Below are positions 1 to 9,107 of a DNA stretch of 46,699 nt, piece after piece. The stretch is from positions 1 through 46,699 of the forward strand of contig JAEUJQ010000074.1 in NCBI GenBank assembly GCA_016793095.1, written 5' to 3'. The DNA comes from Myxococcaceae bacterium. Lineage in GTDB: Bacteria; Myxococcota; Myxococcia; Myxococcales; Myxococcaceae. The position numbers and the translations under genes are program-made. The notes under the pieces are model-generated. The model made no database searches and was not told where the DNA came from. It saw only the letters and a list, made by a program, of their open reading frames with translations. Numbering within the stretch: position 1 is the first letter of the stretch; each line of letters opens with the position of its first letter.

Positions 1-1
1 C

Positions 2-2692
2 CGCTCCACCCTCGCCTACAACGCCGGCATCGGCGTGCTGTCGAGCTGTGGCTCGACGGGCTCCATCTCCGTCACCAACTCCATCGTCTCGCACAACGGC
101 GACGTCGGCCTGCGCCGCTACACCTTCTGCGGCACCAACCCTTCCCTCTCCGCCAGCTACAACGACGTCTGGGGCAACTCGGGCACGGGCCTGCTGATGC
201 CGCCCACGGGCGCCAGCACCGCCTCGAACAACTACGCCGACGTGTCGGCGGGCGCCGGCTCTCAGTCGGCCAACCCGCTGTTCACCAACGGCGCGACGCG
301 CGACCTCACCCTCACCTCGACGTCGCCGTGCATCGGCGCGGGCCGCGTTGGAGCGGTTCCAGGAGGCATGGTCATCGACCAGGGAGCCTTCCCCTTCACG
401 GTGGGCCCCATCGCGACGGTCGTGGTGTTCCCCATCAACCCCTCGGTCACCGCGGGCGGCACCATCGCCTTCGGTGCGACGGCGCTCGACTCGAACAACA
501 ACCCGGTCGCGACGACCTTCACCTGGAGCGCCACGGCCCAGGCCGGCGCCATCACCCCGACGGGCACGCTCACGGCGAGTTGCACGCCCGGCTCCGTCAC
601 CAACGGGGTCTCGGCCACCGCGCCCAACGGCGTCGTGGGCCGCACGAACGTCACCATCACCCTGGGCGCGGCGAACAACATCGCCATCACGCCCGCGGCG
701 CCGATGGTGCGCTCGCAGGGCACGCAGCAGTTCACCGCGGCGGTGCGCGACAGCTGCAACAACCCACTGCCGGGCGCGACGGTGACGTGGTCGGCGACGC
801 CGCAGGCGGGCTCCATCACCTCAACGGGCCTCTTCACGGCCGGCTGCACGCGCGGCCTCTATGCGAACGCGGTGACGGCGACGTCCGGCGCCATCACCGG
901 CCGCACCGACGTGACGGTCGGTCCCGGTGACGTGGCGGCCATCAGCCTGAACCCGACGAACCCCACCGTCACCGCGGGCGCGACGCAGCTCTTCGCGGCC
1001 ACGGCGGCCGACGGCTGCGGCAACACGGTGATGAACGCGCCCATCACCTGGACGACGACGGCGCCGGGCTCGAGCATCTCGATGGCGGGCATCTTCACCG
1101 CCGGCCAGTCGAACGGCACCTTCCCGAACAGCGTGACGGCGGCGACGCCCGGAGGCACGGGCACGGTGTCGGCCTCGACGGGCGTCACCATCACCGGCGG
1201 CACCGGTGGGAGCGTCGCCACCATCACCATCTCGCCGGCGAGCCCCTCGCTCGCGGTCGGCGCAACGCAGCAGTTCACCGCGACGGCGCTCAACGCGATG
1301 GGGCAGGTCGTCCCCGGCGCGCCCATCACCTGGTCCGTCGTCAACGGCGGCGGCGCCATCTCGATGGCGGGGCTCTTCACCGCGGGCAACGTGGCGGGCA
1401 GCTTCGCGAACACGGTGCGCGCCAGCTCGGGTACCGCCTCTTCGACCGTGTCGGTGACGGTGACGCCGGGCCCGGTCGCGACGGTGACCGTGACTCCCGC
1501 AGCGGTGACGCTGGCGCCGGGCGGCATGACGACGTTCACCGCGCAGGCGCGCGACAGCTTCAACAACGTGGTGCCATCGACGTTCACCTGGTCGGCCACC
1601 GCGGCCGCGGGCACCATCACGCAGGGCGGGGCCTTCACGGCCTCGGCCACGCTCGGCACGTACAACGCCGCGGTGACTGCCACGGCGGGCACGGTGGCTG
1701 GCTCGGCGAACGTCACCATTCAGGCAGGCGCCCTGGCGAGCCTCACCATCGCGCCGCCGCTGGCGATGGTGCAGGCCGGCGGGACGTCGGGCTTCACGGT
1801 GACGGGCCGGGACGCGATGGGCGTGGTGGTGCCCGTGACGCCGACGTGGAGCGTGGTGAGCGGCGGTGGCACCATCAACGCCTCGGGCATCTTCACCGCG
1901 GGCACGACGGCGGGCACCTTCGCCAACACCGTGCGCGCCGAGGCGAACGGCCTCACCGCGTTCGCGAGCGTGCAGGTGCAGCCGGGGCCGGTGCTGTCGG
2001 TCGTCGTCACGCCGTCGTCCGCGACGCTGGCGGCCGGCACGACGCAGCAGTTCACCGCCGAAGCCCGCGACGCCTTCATGAACGCCGTGCCGATCGGCTT
2101 CGCGTGGGCCTCCCAGCCGGCCGCAGGCACCATCACCGCGGGCGGGTTCTTCACGGCGGGCCTGACGGCCGGCTCGTTCCCCAACGCCGTGACGGCCACG
2201 GCAACCGGGGTGAATGGCTTCGCCAGCGTGACGGTGACGGGTGGCATGACGGGCGGAGGAGCGGCGGGGGGCTCGGCGGGCGGAGCGGGGGGAGGCTCAG
2301 CCGGCGGTGCTGCGGGCGGCGTGGCTGGCGGAATGGCTGGCGGAATGGGCGGCGGCTCGATGGGCGGAGGCGCCGCAGGCGGTGAGGCCGGTGGAATGGG
2401 CGGCGGCTCGACGGGCGGCGGCGCCGCGGGCGGTGAGGCCGGTGGGATGGGCGGTGGGGCGAGCGGCGGTGTGGCCGGTGGGATGGGTGGCGGCTCGAGC
2501 GGTGGCGTCGCCGGTGGTGCGGCCGGCGGCAACAGCCTGCTGGGTGGCGGCACGGCCGCCGGTGGCACCGCGGGGGGCGGCGCCGTCAACGCGCCCGGCT
2601 CGGGCTGTGGCTGCTCGTCGGTCGACGCGTTCGCGCCCTTCGCGCTGCTCGGCCTGCTGGGCGCGCTGCGTCGTCGCCGCCACCGCCGCTGA
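2..2692 (+). CDS. Ig-like repeat surface protein with MYXO-CTERM-like tail (5' end outside window)
   Basis: The reading frame is open to the left edge, so the N-terminus is missing. The first ~120 visible residues look like the end of a parallel beta-helix ending in a choice-of-anchor Q-like stretch (NPLFTN, SPCIGAG, DQGAFP). Seven repeats of about 85-90 residues follow, each with a TAGGTxxFxATAxDxxxN-like core, a TWS motif and an xGxFTAG motif, as in bacterial Ig-like (Big) domains. A ~100-residue Gly/Ala/Ser/Met linker leads to a terminal CGCSS motif, a hydrophobic helix and RRRRHRR, the MYXO-CTERM pattern. The protein is probably exported and processed at the cell surface. Its ligand is unknown. 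The gene ends 12 bases before the convergent permease gene. Confidence 0.85.
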   Translation, partial: RSTLAYNAGIGVLSSCGSTGSISVTNSIVSHNGDVGLRRYTFCGTNPSLSASYNDVWGNSGTGLLMPPTGASTASNNYADVSAGAGSQSANPLFTNGATRDLTLTSTSPCIGAGRVGAVPGGMVIDQGAFPFTVGPIATVVVFPINPSVTAGGTIAFGATALDSNNNPVATTFTWSATAQAGAITPTGTLTASCTPGSVTNGVSATAPNGVVGRTNVTITLGAANNIAITPAAPMVRSQGTQQFTAAVRDSCNNPLPGATVTWSATPQAGSITSTGLFTAGCTRGLYANAVTATSGAITGRTDVTVGPGDVAAISLNPTNPTVTAGATQLFAATAADGCGNTVMNAPITWTTTAPGSSISMAGIFTAGQSNGTFPNSVTAATPGGTGTVSASTGVTITGGTGGSVATITISPASPSLAVGATQQFTATALNAMGQVVPGAPITWSVVNGGGAISMAGLFTAGNVAGSFANTVRASSGTASSTVSVTVTPGPVATVTVTPAAVTLAPGGMTTFTAQARDSFNNVVPSTFTWSATAAAGTITQGGAFTASATLGTYNAAVTATAGTVAGSANVTIQAGALASLTIAPPLAMVQAGGTSGFTVTGRDAMGVVVPVTPTWSVVSGGGTINASGIFTAGTTAGTFANTVRAEANGLTAFASVQVQPGPVLSVVVTPSSATLAAGTTQQFTAEARDAFMNAVPIGFAWASQPAAGTITAGGFFTAGLTAGSFPNAVTATATGVNGFASVTVTGGMTGGGAAGGSAGGAGGGSAGGAAGGVAGGMAGGMGGGSMGGGAAGGEAGGMGGGSTGGGAAGGEAGGMGGGASGGVAGGMGGGSSGGVAGGAAGGNSLLGGGTAAGGTAGGGAVNAPGSGCGCSSVDAFAPFALLGLLGALRRRRHRR

Positions 2693-2704
2693 CGTGGCGA
2701 GCCG

Positions 2705-3802
2705 TCAACTGGTCGGCGGTGTCGAGGCGCCGCCCACCAGCAACTGGCGGTAGCGCTGGTGGTACAGCTCCGACAGGGTGAGGAAGAGCGCGACGATGAG
2801 CGGGCCGTACACGAGGCCGAGCACTCCGAAGAGCGCGAGCCCGCCCACGATGCCGAGGAAGATGAGCAGGCTCGGGAGCTGAATCTGCGCGCCGATGAGC
2901 TTCGTCTTCACGACGTTCTCGACGAAGAGGCCCTGCGCGATGTTGAAGGCGAGGAAGCCGGCGGCGGCGGCGTAGCGGCCCTGCGCGAGCAGCACCACCG
3001 TCGCCGGCACCGTCACCAGCGAGATGCCCACGAGGGGGAGGAACGCCAGCACCGTCATCACCGCGCCCCACAGCGCCCACGAGGTGAAGCCCAGCACCGC
3101 CATCGACAGCCCGCCCAGCACGCCCTGAATGAGGCTGCCCAGCCCGTTGCCGAAGAAGGTGGCGCGCGCGACCGCGACGAAGGTGCCGATGAGCCGCGCC
3201 TCTTCGTCGTCCGGCAGCGGCGAGGTCGCGAAGGCGTAGCGCCGCAGCCGCTCGCCCTCGAGCAGCATGGTGAAGACGATGAAGAGCATCAGCACGAAGT
3301 GCAGCCCCGCGGCGAGCACGTTGGTGACGACGGCGTTGACCTGCGCCGAGATGAACGTGGCGACGCTGCCGGCAGCGCGAGAGAGCCAGCCGTCGAGGAC
3401 CTGGGGCGTCCAGGTGGCGCCGAGGGTCTCGGCGGCCCCGCGCGCGTTGCGGGCGAACCACCCCTCGCCGAAGAGGAGCGAGTCGAACTGCTCGCGGCTG
3501 AAGCCCTTGAGGGTGTCTTCGTAGAAGGCCGTGGCCTGCACCGAGAGGCTGCCGCCGATGAAGCCCAACGGCACCAGCACCGCCACCGCCACCAGGGCCG
3601 TGAGGAGCCCCGCCGCCAGGCCCGGGTGCTTCGGCCACTTCGCGCGCAGGCGCTGGTGGAGCGGCCCGACGAGGCTCGCGAACATGAAGGCCAGGACGAG
3701 GTCGGCGAGGAACGGCGACAGCACGTAGAGCAGGCCGGCGAGCGCCGCGAGGAACAACGCCATGAAGAAGGCGATGGCGATGGGCGGGTGGGTCTCGTTC
3801 AT
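2705..3802 (-). CDS. AI-2E family transporter (permease)
   Basis: A 365-residue polytopic inner-membrane protein of the AI-2E/PerM type (PF01594). A short N-terminal tail (MNETHPP) precedes paired hydrophobic helices, a soluble middle region of about 120 residues, and a C-terminal block of helices. That block carries the family-like segments GNGLGSLIQGVLGG and FGVLGLVYGPLIVALF. The ATG at 3802 was chosen because upstream in-frame sequence is arginine- and proline-rich and not membrane-like. Members export varied small molecules or ions, so the substrate cannot be read from sequence. It converges tail to tail with the surface-protein gene. Confidence 0.85.
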   Translation of the reverse strand: MNETHPPIAIAFFMALFLAALAGLLYVLSPFLADLVLAFMFASLVGPLHQRLRAKWPKHPGLAAGLLTALVAVAVLVPLGFIGGSLSVQATAFYEDTLKGFSREQFDSLLFGEGWFARNARGAAETLGATWTPQVLDGWLSRAAGSVATFISAQVNAVVTNVLAAGLHFVLMLFIVFTMLLEGERLRRYAFATSPLPDDEEARLIGTFVAVARATFFGNGLGSLIQGVLGGLSMAVLGFTSWALWGAVMTVLAFLPLVGISLVTVPATVVLLAQGRYAAAAGFLAFNIAQGLFVENVVKTKLIGAQIQLPSLLIFLGIVGGLALFGVLGLVYGPLIVALFLTLSELYHQRYRQLLVGGASTPPTS

Positions 3803-4093
3803 GAGGGCCGTGTAGCGTGAGCGGCCGCGCGTGGCGAACGACCTGCGGACGTCGCGACGGCGCCGAGCCCCGTCCTCCTGCTCCGGTGCTGGCGCCGGCC
3901 AGCCGCGAAGAAGGGCCGGGCGAGGCGCCACAGCGCTCGAGGGGAAGGGCAGCAGCCGGCGGGAGTGGTCCTGCCCCGGGGAGCGGGCGCGCTCGGAGGC
4001 TGGCCCGACGACCTCCCCTGCCCTCCGCGGCCGGTGCGAGTGGATCGCTCCGCGAACCGTGACGGGCCTGCTTCGACGCGGCACAGTGGCGGC

Positions 4094-5338
4094 ATGTCAC
4101 GCCAGGCCCGCTGGACGCTCGTCGCCGTCGCCGCCGTCGTCGTCGTCGCGCTCCTCTCCTGCCAGGCGCTGATGCGCACGGCCACGAAGCTGTACCCGCA
4201 GCGCTACAAGCCGCAGGGCGACCCGAGCGAGCTGAAGGCCACCTTCGCCGGCCCCGACGAGCAGCGCGCGCACCTCGCGGTGAAGCTGACGCGCCTCGCG
4301 AGCGGCTTCGAGCAGCCCACCACCCTCGCCTTCGTACCCGGAGAGCGGGACACAGCGCTGGTGCTCCAGAAGACCGGTGCGCTCAAGTGGTTCGACCCGG
4401 CGACGGGCGACGGCGGTGACGTCGTCGCGGTGAACGTCAACACCGCCTCGGAGCAGGGCCTGCTCGGCCTCGCCTTCCACCCGCGCTTCGTGGAGAACCG
4501 CCGCTTCTTCCTCAACTACACGACCGAGAAGGACGGGAAGGACATCAGCCGCGTCGAGGAGTGGAGCGCCGGGCCCGCGCCGCTCCGCTCGGCGCAGGTG
4601 AAGCCGGTGCGCGTGGTGCTCGAGGTGGAGCAACCCTACGCGAACCACAACGGCGGCCACCTCGCCTTCGGTCCCGACGGCAGGCTGTACGTCGGCTTCG
4701 GTGACGGCGGCTTCAAGAACGACCCCGACAAGGCAGGACAGAACCTCGGCACGTGGCTGGGGAAGCTGCTGCGCCTCGACGTGGACGCGGTGGAGCACGG
4801 CCGTGGCTACTCGGTGCCGGCCGACAACCCGTTCGTCTCGAGGGCCGGCGCGCGCCCCGAGGTCTGGGCGTACGGCCTGCGCAACCCCTGGCGGTATGCC
4901 TTCGCGCCCGACGGCCGCCTCGTCGTCGCCGACGTGGGCCAGGACGCCTGGGAGGAGGTGGGCTTCGCGGCGAAGGGCGACAACCTGGGATGGAGCGTGC
5001 GCGAGGGGCGCCACTGCTTCGAGCCGAGGGAGGCCTGTGCGACGGCCGGCCTGCGCGAGCCCTTCTTCGAGTATGGCCACGACGAGGGCCAGTCGGTGAC
5101 GGGCGGCGTGGTGGTGACGGGCGCGCGGGTGCCGGCGCTTGCGGGCAAGTACGTCTTCGGCGACTTCATCCTCGGCAAGCTGTGGGCGCTCGACCTGCCC
5201 GGCGACGGAGACGCGCTCGTGCAGCCCGCCTCGCTGGGCAAGTGGCCGGTGCTGCCGGTGAGCTTCGCGCTCGACGAGGCGGGCGACCTCTACGTGCTCG
5301 ACTTCGCGGGCGCGGTGCTGCGGGTCGACCCGCCGTGA
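4094..5338 (+). CDS. PQQ-dependent sugar dehydrogenase-like lipoprotein (GSDH/HHIP-like beta-propeller)
   Basis: 414 residues. The N-terminus MSRQARW, a valine-rich helix and LLSC form a lipoprotein signal, so the protein should be membrane-anchored and face the periplasm. The body matches the glucose/sorbosone dehydrogenase beta-propeller family (PF07995). It has FEQPTTLAFVPG near the start, QGLLGLAFHP, HNGGHLAFGPDGRLYVGFGD with the His expected near PQQ, then AYGLRNPWRYAF and VADVGQDAWEEV. Family members oxidise aldoses using PQQ, although many HHIP-like relatives have unknown substrates. The ATG at 4094 starts just before the lipoprotein signal; the longer upstream frame is unlike a signal peptide. 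It stands alone, divergent from the permease gene. Confidence 0.85.
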   Translation: MSRQARWTLVAVAAVVVVALLSCQALMRTATKLYPQRYKPQGDPSELKATFAGPDEQRAHLAVKLTRLASGFEQPTTLAFVPGERDTALVLQKTGALKWFDPATGDGGDVVAVNVNTASEQGLLGLAFHPRFVENRRFFLNYTTEKDGKDISRVEEWSAGPAPLRSAQVKPVRVVLEVEQPYANHNGGHLAFGPDGRLYVGFGDGGFKNDPDKAGQNLGTWLGKLLRLDVDAVEHGRGYSVPADNPFVSRAGARPEVWAYGLRNPWRYAFAPDGRLVVADVGQDAWEEVGFAAKGDNLGWSVREGRHCFEPREACATAGLREPFFEYGHDEGQSVTGGVVVTGARVPALAGKYVFGDFILGKLWALDLPGDGDALVQPASLGKWPVLPVSFALDEAGDLYVLDFAGAVLRVDPP

Positions 5339-5446
5339 CCGTCTCACCGCCGTGGAGTCGCGGGGCGGACGGGAAGACCGCGGCGCATACCCCCGAGTTG
5401 ACGGACTGATCGGTTCGGCGGCTCGTTCGCGCTTGGTGACACCCCC

Positions 5447-6145
5447 ATGACGTGCGATGCGCACGGTGAGGCCATGAGTTCGACGATGACGAGCGCTCCG
5501 CTCCCGCTCCCCAAGCCCCTGCTACGCGGCGTGTCTCACCAGGTCTTCTTCTTCGTCTCGCTGGCGGCGGGGACGCTGCTGGTGCTGGCGGCGCCGAACA
5601 CCGACGCGCGGGTGGGCTGCGCCATCTACTCCGCGAGCCTGGCGATGCTGCTCGGCACGAGCGCCCTCTACCACCGGCCCACCTGGTCGCTGCGGGCGCG
5701 CGCCCGCATGCGGCGGCTCGACCACTCGGCCATCTTCGTCCTCATCGCCGGCACGTACACGCCGCTCGCGCTGACGCTGCCGCCGGACACCGCGCGGGTA
5801 ATGTTGACGGTCGCGTGGGTCGGCGCGGCGCTCGGGGTGGCGCGCGCGCTCTTCTGGATCAACGCACCCAAGTGGCTCGTCGCCGTGCTGGCGCTGGCGA
5901 TGGGGTGGCTGGCGCTCCTCTACCTGCCGACCATCGGACGTGTCGCGGGCACGCCGGTGCTGGCGTGGATGGGCGCGGGCGGCGTCCTCTACTCGCTGGG
6001 CGCCCTCACCTACGCGCTCAAGCGGCCGGATCCGTGGCCGCGCGTCTTCGGCTACCACGAGGTGTTCCACGCCTTCGTCGTCGCGGCGGCCGTCTGTCAC
6101 TTCGTCGCGGTGGCGCTGGCGCTGCCGGCGATGCGCGCAGCGTAA
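5447..6145 (+). CDS. Hemolysin III / PAQR family integral membrane protein
   Basis: About 232 residues with seven hydrophobic segments. PAQR signatures are visible: SALYHR after the second helix, RRLDHSAIFVLIAGTYTP, and near the C-terminus FGYHEVFHAFVVAAAVCHF. The conserved Ser, Asp and His residues correspond to the metal site of this family. Bacterial members (YqfA/HlyIII type) are implicated in membrane homeostasis rather than proven haemolysis. An alternative ATG at 5474 would give 223 residues and remove the unconserved MTCDAHGEA leader. Neither start has a strong Shine-Dalgarno sequence. Confidence 0.85.
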   Translation: MTCDAHGEAMSSTMTSAPLPLPKPLLRGVSHQVFFFVSLAAGTLLVLAAPNTDARVGCAIYSASLAMLLGTSALYHRPTWSLRARARMRRLDHSAIFVLIAGTYTPLALTLPPDTARVMLTVAWVGAALGVARALFWINAPKWLVAVLALAMGWLALLYLPTIGRVAGTPVLAWMGAGGVLYSLGALTYALKRPDPWPRVFGYHEVFHAFVVAAAVCHFVAVALALPAMRAA

Positions 6146-6178
6146 GCCCGAAACACGTCGTTTCAGTTCACGCCGGCG

Positions 6179-6682
6179 TCAGCGCCCCTCGAAGGTGAAG
6201 CGCTCCGCTGGCACGTTGTTCATCGCGCACCAGTGCTCAAGCGCTCGCTCACCGGTCAGGATCGTCGCACGGTGTCCTTGAGCGAAGAGGCGCTCGCTGA
6301 GCACGACGAGCGACGCGTCCGTGTGTCCTTGTTCGTTGAAACGACCTGCTTGGCTAAGCCGATGCACGTCCTCGAACGCCGGGTCACGAATCTCGAGCTT
6401 GGCGTGCGTGGCGATTCGGTGGAACGACTCGAGGAAAGGGCCGGAACCACCCTTCCGGAGCAGCCGGCGTCCGACCCACCCAACCTCGGTCGCGACGGAG
6501 GCGGACGTCGCCACACGGCGTTCGTCGAGCTTCTCCGCGAGATAATCACGGTACATGGCAAGGGAGAGGTACTGCAGGCCCCTGACGACCTCGCCAAGCG
6601 CGAGGGCTGGGTACTGTTCATCCATCTCAAAGAGAGCCCAATCAACGAGCAGGTTGGTGTCGATGAGCCAGTAGTCGGCCAT
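6179..6682 (-). CDS. PIN-domain protein (putative ribonuclease/toxin)
   Basis: 167 residues. The start LIDTNLLVDW supplies the first catalytic Asp (D8) of a PIN nuclease fold. Glu66 (ATEVGW) and Asp122 (GHTDASLV) fit the other acidic positions, and ILTGERALEHWC resembles the final strand and helix, with Glu145 where many PIN proteins have Asp. PIN proteins are Mg-dependent RNases, commonly VapC-type toxins. Only 4 bases separate it from the end of the upstream gene, so the two are probably co-translated. The upstream gene is larger than a usual VapB antitoxin. The toxin role is inferred from the family and the gene pairing. Confidence 0.7.
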   Translation of the reverse strand: MADYWLIDTNLLVDWALFEMDEQYPALALGEVVRGLQYLSLAMYRDYLAEKLDERRVATSASVATEVGWVGRRLLRKGGSGPFLESFHRIATHAKLEIRDPAFEDVHRLSQAGRFNEQGHTDASLVVLSERLFAQGHRATILTGERALEHWCAMNNVPAERFTFEGR

Positions 6683-6686
6683 GAGT

Positions 6687-7313
6687 TCAAGCCACGAACG
6701 CGGGCGGCACGTCGTAGCTCTCGACGAACTTGTTGCGCGTGTCGGTCAGCAACTGGAGGAGCCATTCGTTCTTCTGCCTCAAGACGCCGATGATCCGAGT
6801 GACCTCCGGAATCTGCTCGCGATGGGTCAACAGCGTGCCTTGGTGGAGAACCCAGAAGGCGTAGTCCTGCCACCGCTCGGAGGCGTCACAGCCATTGTTG
6901 ATGACTCGCTGCGCGGCCCACTTCACGAGTTCGCTCGTCTCCATCTTCGGGACGACGTTCGGGGCGGCGACAACCAGCCGCTCGATGTCGACACGGAAGC
7001 CAGCGTCGCTGCTCAGCAGACGATGCGCGTCCCGAGCCGCCAACTCGAGTTCGCGGACGGGCTCGTCGTGGACCTTCACGAAGTCGGCCATTCCCGGCTC
7101 GCCACGTGTGAGATCGTCCAGGATCAGTCGAGCACTTCTTCCGGAGAGGTGCTCAGCCACCGTTCTGACGTACTCAAGCTTCTGGCTGGTCCAGCGGAAG
7201 GTCGTGTTCCCGGAAGCGAGAAGCTGGTTCTCAACCTCGAGTGCCTCACACCACGGGTTGATCACAACATAGATCCACGCCTTCACCCGCTCTGAGCCCT
7301 TCGAGATCGACAT
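6687..7313 (-). CDS. Uncharacterised protein upstream of and coupled to the PIN gene
   Basis: 208 residues, soluble, no signal peptide and no membrane segment. I do not recognise the family. Visible segments are an N-terminal beta-rich part (VKAWIYVVINPWCEALEVENQLL), a central acidic/basic helical part, and a C-terminal helical part rich in Trp and Leu ending in VPPAFVA. An AGGA motif lies about 8 bases before the ATG. It is the first gene of a two-gene unit with the PIN protein, so it may be an antitoxin, a specificity factor or an independent enzyme. It lacks an obvious ribbon-helix-helix or AbrB DNA-binding start typical of VapB. Confidence 0.65.
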   Translation of the reverse strand: MSISKGSERVKAWIYVVINPWCEALEVENQLLASGNTTFRWTSQKLEYVRTVAEHLSGRSARLILDDLTRGEPGMADFVKVHDEPVRELELAARDAHRLLSSDAGFRVDIERLVVAAPNVVPKMETSELVKWAAQRVINNGCDASERWQDYAFWVLHQGTLLTHREQIPEVTRIIGVLRQKNEWLLQLLTDTRNKFVESYDVPPAFVA

Positions 7314-7330
7314 ACGGCGATCCTATCGCA

Positions 7331-9010
7331 TCAGAAGACCTTGTTGAGCCACACGAGCAGGCCGGTGCTGAACCGCCCGCTCGAGAGCAGCGAGAAGTTC
7401 AGGAAGACGTCGAGCTGGAAGATGCCCTCGATGAGCACGTGCGTGGTGGGCCCGATGCCGGCGCCGAAGCGCGGCGTGGTGCGCCCGGTGTCGCGCTGCT
7501 CCTCACCGAAGGCGATGGCGTTGGCGAAGAGGCCCACCTTGAAGACGTCGCGCACGAGGCTGTAGCGGAACTCGGCGCGCACGCCGCCGGCCTTCTGCAC
7601 CCAGATGTCGCCGAACACGGCGGGCAGGTGCTCGCCCAGCACCTCCTCGAAGGGGAACAGCACGTCCCCGCTCATCCACGTGGCCTTGCCGCGGATCCAC
7701 ACGTCGTGCCACCCGATGGGGATGACGAGCTGGTAGCCGAGCCGCGCCTCGGCGAACGGGGGCAGGTCGAAGCGCGTGAGGTTCGCCGACAGGCGGCCCT
7801 CGATGAAGAGCGCGTGCCGGCGATCGGAGCGAGACTCGCCGTCGAAGAAGATGAGGTCCAACCGCCCCTCGACGAAGTTCCGCAGGCGGGTCGGGTCGGC
7901 CACGGTGATGGGCGAGGGCGTGCCCAGGGGCCCGGCCAACCCCCCGACGAGGAAGTACTGCAGCCCGGCGCCGGCGAAGACGGACACGGCCCGGTGCGGC
8001 CGCACCTGCACGTTGAAGGACAGCTCGCTGCGCAGGGCGAAGAAGTTCTCGAGCCCGAAGTCGCGCCGCTGCCGGGCGATGCCCTCGGTGTGCAGCGAGA
8101 GGAAGCCGCGGGTGGTGCCGCTCTCGTCGATGGGCGGCGAGTACCAGATGGCGTCGCCGATGACGCGCGAGGGGAAGACGTAGACGTTGTTCTGGGGCAG
8201 GTCGTTGCGCAGGCCGAGGCCGCCCATGAGGGCCACGCGCCAGCGGTCGTCGGCGAAGGCGAGGCCCTTCGACTGGTAGTTGAGCCCCATCTCGAGGCCG
8301 TCCATCCAGCTCGTGCGCACGTCGACGCCGAGGCCGGTGCTCCAGGCGGGTTCGCCGAAGGTGAAGTGCAGCTCGAAGCGCTGCTTCGGGCGGATGATGG
8401 AGCGCCCCGCGATGACGAGCGTGGGTGTCTCCTCGACCTGCACGCCCTCGTGCTCTGGCGACGCGGTCTCGATGAGCTCCCAGGCGGGCGCCTCGATGCC
8501 CAGCTCCTTCGCGCGCTGCGCCACCTCGCGCTCGAGCTGCGGGCGGTTGAAGACGTCCTTCGGCAGGTCGACGGCGATCTTGAAGCGCAGCATCGGCAGC
8601 GTGAAGCGCCCGCGGAAGACGACCTTCTCGAGGCGGCCTTCGTCGATGCGCACCGAGAGCCCGCCGTCTTCGAGCACGACCTGCACGGTGGCGAGCTCGT
8701 AGCCGCTCTTGAGCAGGAAGCGCTGCACCTGGTCGGCGACGAGCTGCGCGGTGTCGGGCTCGGGCAAGGCCTCTGGTGGCACGTCGAGCACCGCGCGGTA
8801 GACGTCGTCGGTCAACACGAGGTTGCCGGTGAAGCGGATGGGGAACGGCGGCTTCGTCAGCGTGACGCCGCCCTTCACGAGCGGGCTGTGCAGGTCGAGA
8901 CCACCGTCGAGGGCCGGCGCGACGAGCAGGCCCTCGGCGTCACCCGCGTCGGGCGCGTCGGCCGACACGTCGGCCTGGGCCAGCACGGCGCAGATGAGCA
9001 GCGGCCACAT
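7331..9010 (-). CDS. Outer-membrane protein with POTRA-like domain and C-terminal beta-barrel
   Basis: 559 residues. A short signal peptide (MWPLLICAVLAQA) is followed by an Asp-rich linker. Around residues 55-160 a POTRA-like segment occurs (LVLTDDVYRAVL, FLLKSGYELATVQVVLEDGGLSVRIDEGRLEKVVFRG split across its strands and helices). The remaining ~350 residues alternate as amphipathic beta strands with aromatic residues, ending in LVWLNKVF; a terminal Phe is typical of Bam-inserted barrels. The build resembles Omp85/TamA/FhaC-like proteins but the usual two-partner motifs are not clear. It is divergent from the FAD enzyme gene at 9108. Confidence 0.7.
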   Translation of the reverse strand: MWPLLICAVLAQADVSADAPDAGDAEGLLVAPALDGGLDLHSPLVKGGVTLTKPPFPIRFTGNLVLTDDVYRAVLDVPPEALPEPDTAQLVADQVQRFLLKSGYELATVQVVLEDGGLSVRIDEGRLEKVVFRGRFTLPMLRFKIAVDLPKDVFNRPQLEREVAQRAKELGIEAPAWELIETASPEHEGVQVEETPTLVIAGRSIIRPKQRFELHFTFGEPAWSTGLGVDVRTSWMDGLEMGLNYQSKGLAFADDRWRVALMGGLGLRNDLPQNNVYVFPSRVIGDAIWYSPPIDESGTTRGFLSLHTEGIARQRRDFGLENFFALRSELSFNVQVRPHRAVSVFAGAGLQYFLVGGLAGPLGTPSPITVADPTRLRNFVEGRLDLIFFDGESRSDRRHALFIEGRLSANLTRFDLPPFAEARLGYQLVIPIGWHDVWIRGKATWMSGDVLFPFEEVLGEHLPAVFGDIWVQKAGGVRAEFRYSLVRDVFKVGLFANAIAFGEEQRDTGRTTPRFGAGIGPTTHVLIEGIFQLDVFLNFSLLSSGRFSTGLLVWLNKVF

Positions 9011-9107
9011 CGCCGACCGATGATGACATGTCTCGCGCGGCGCGACGGCTCAGAACGGCGACGTCTCCGGCGCTCGATCCCTTTCGCGTCTGAGGTAGAC
9101 GGCTCCC

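Noticed and set aside
6150-6164. Possible hairpin GAAAC/GTTTC between the PAQR and PIN genes
   Set aside because: Only five base pairs and no T-run; too weak to call a terminator.
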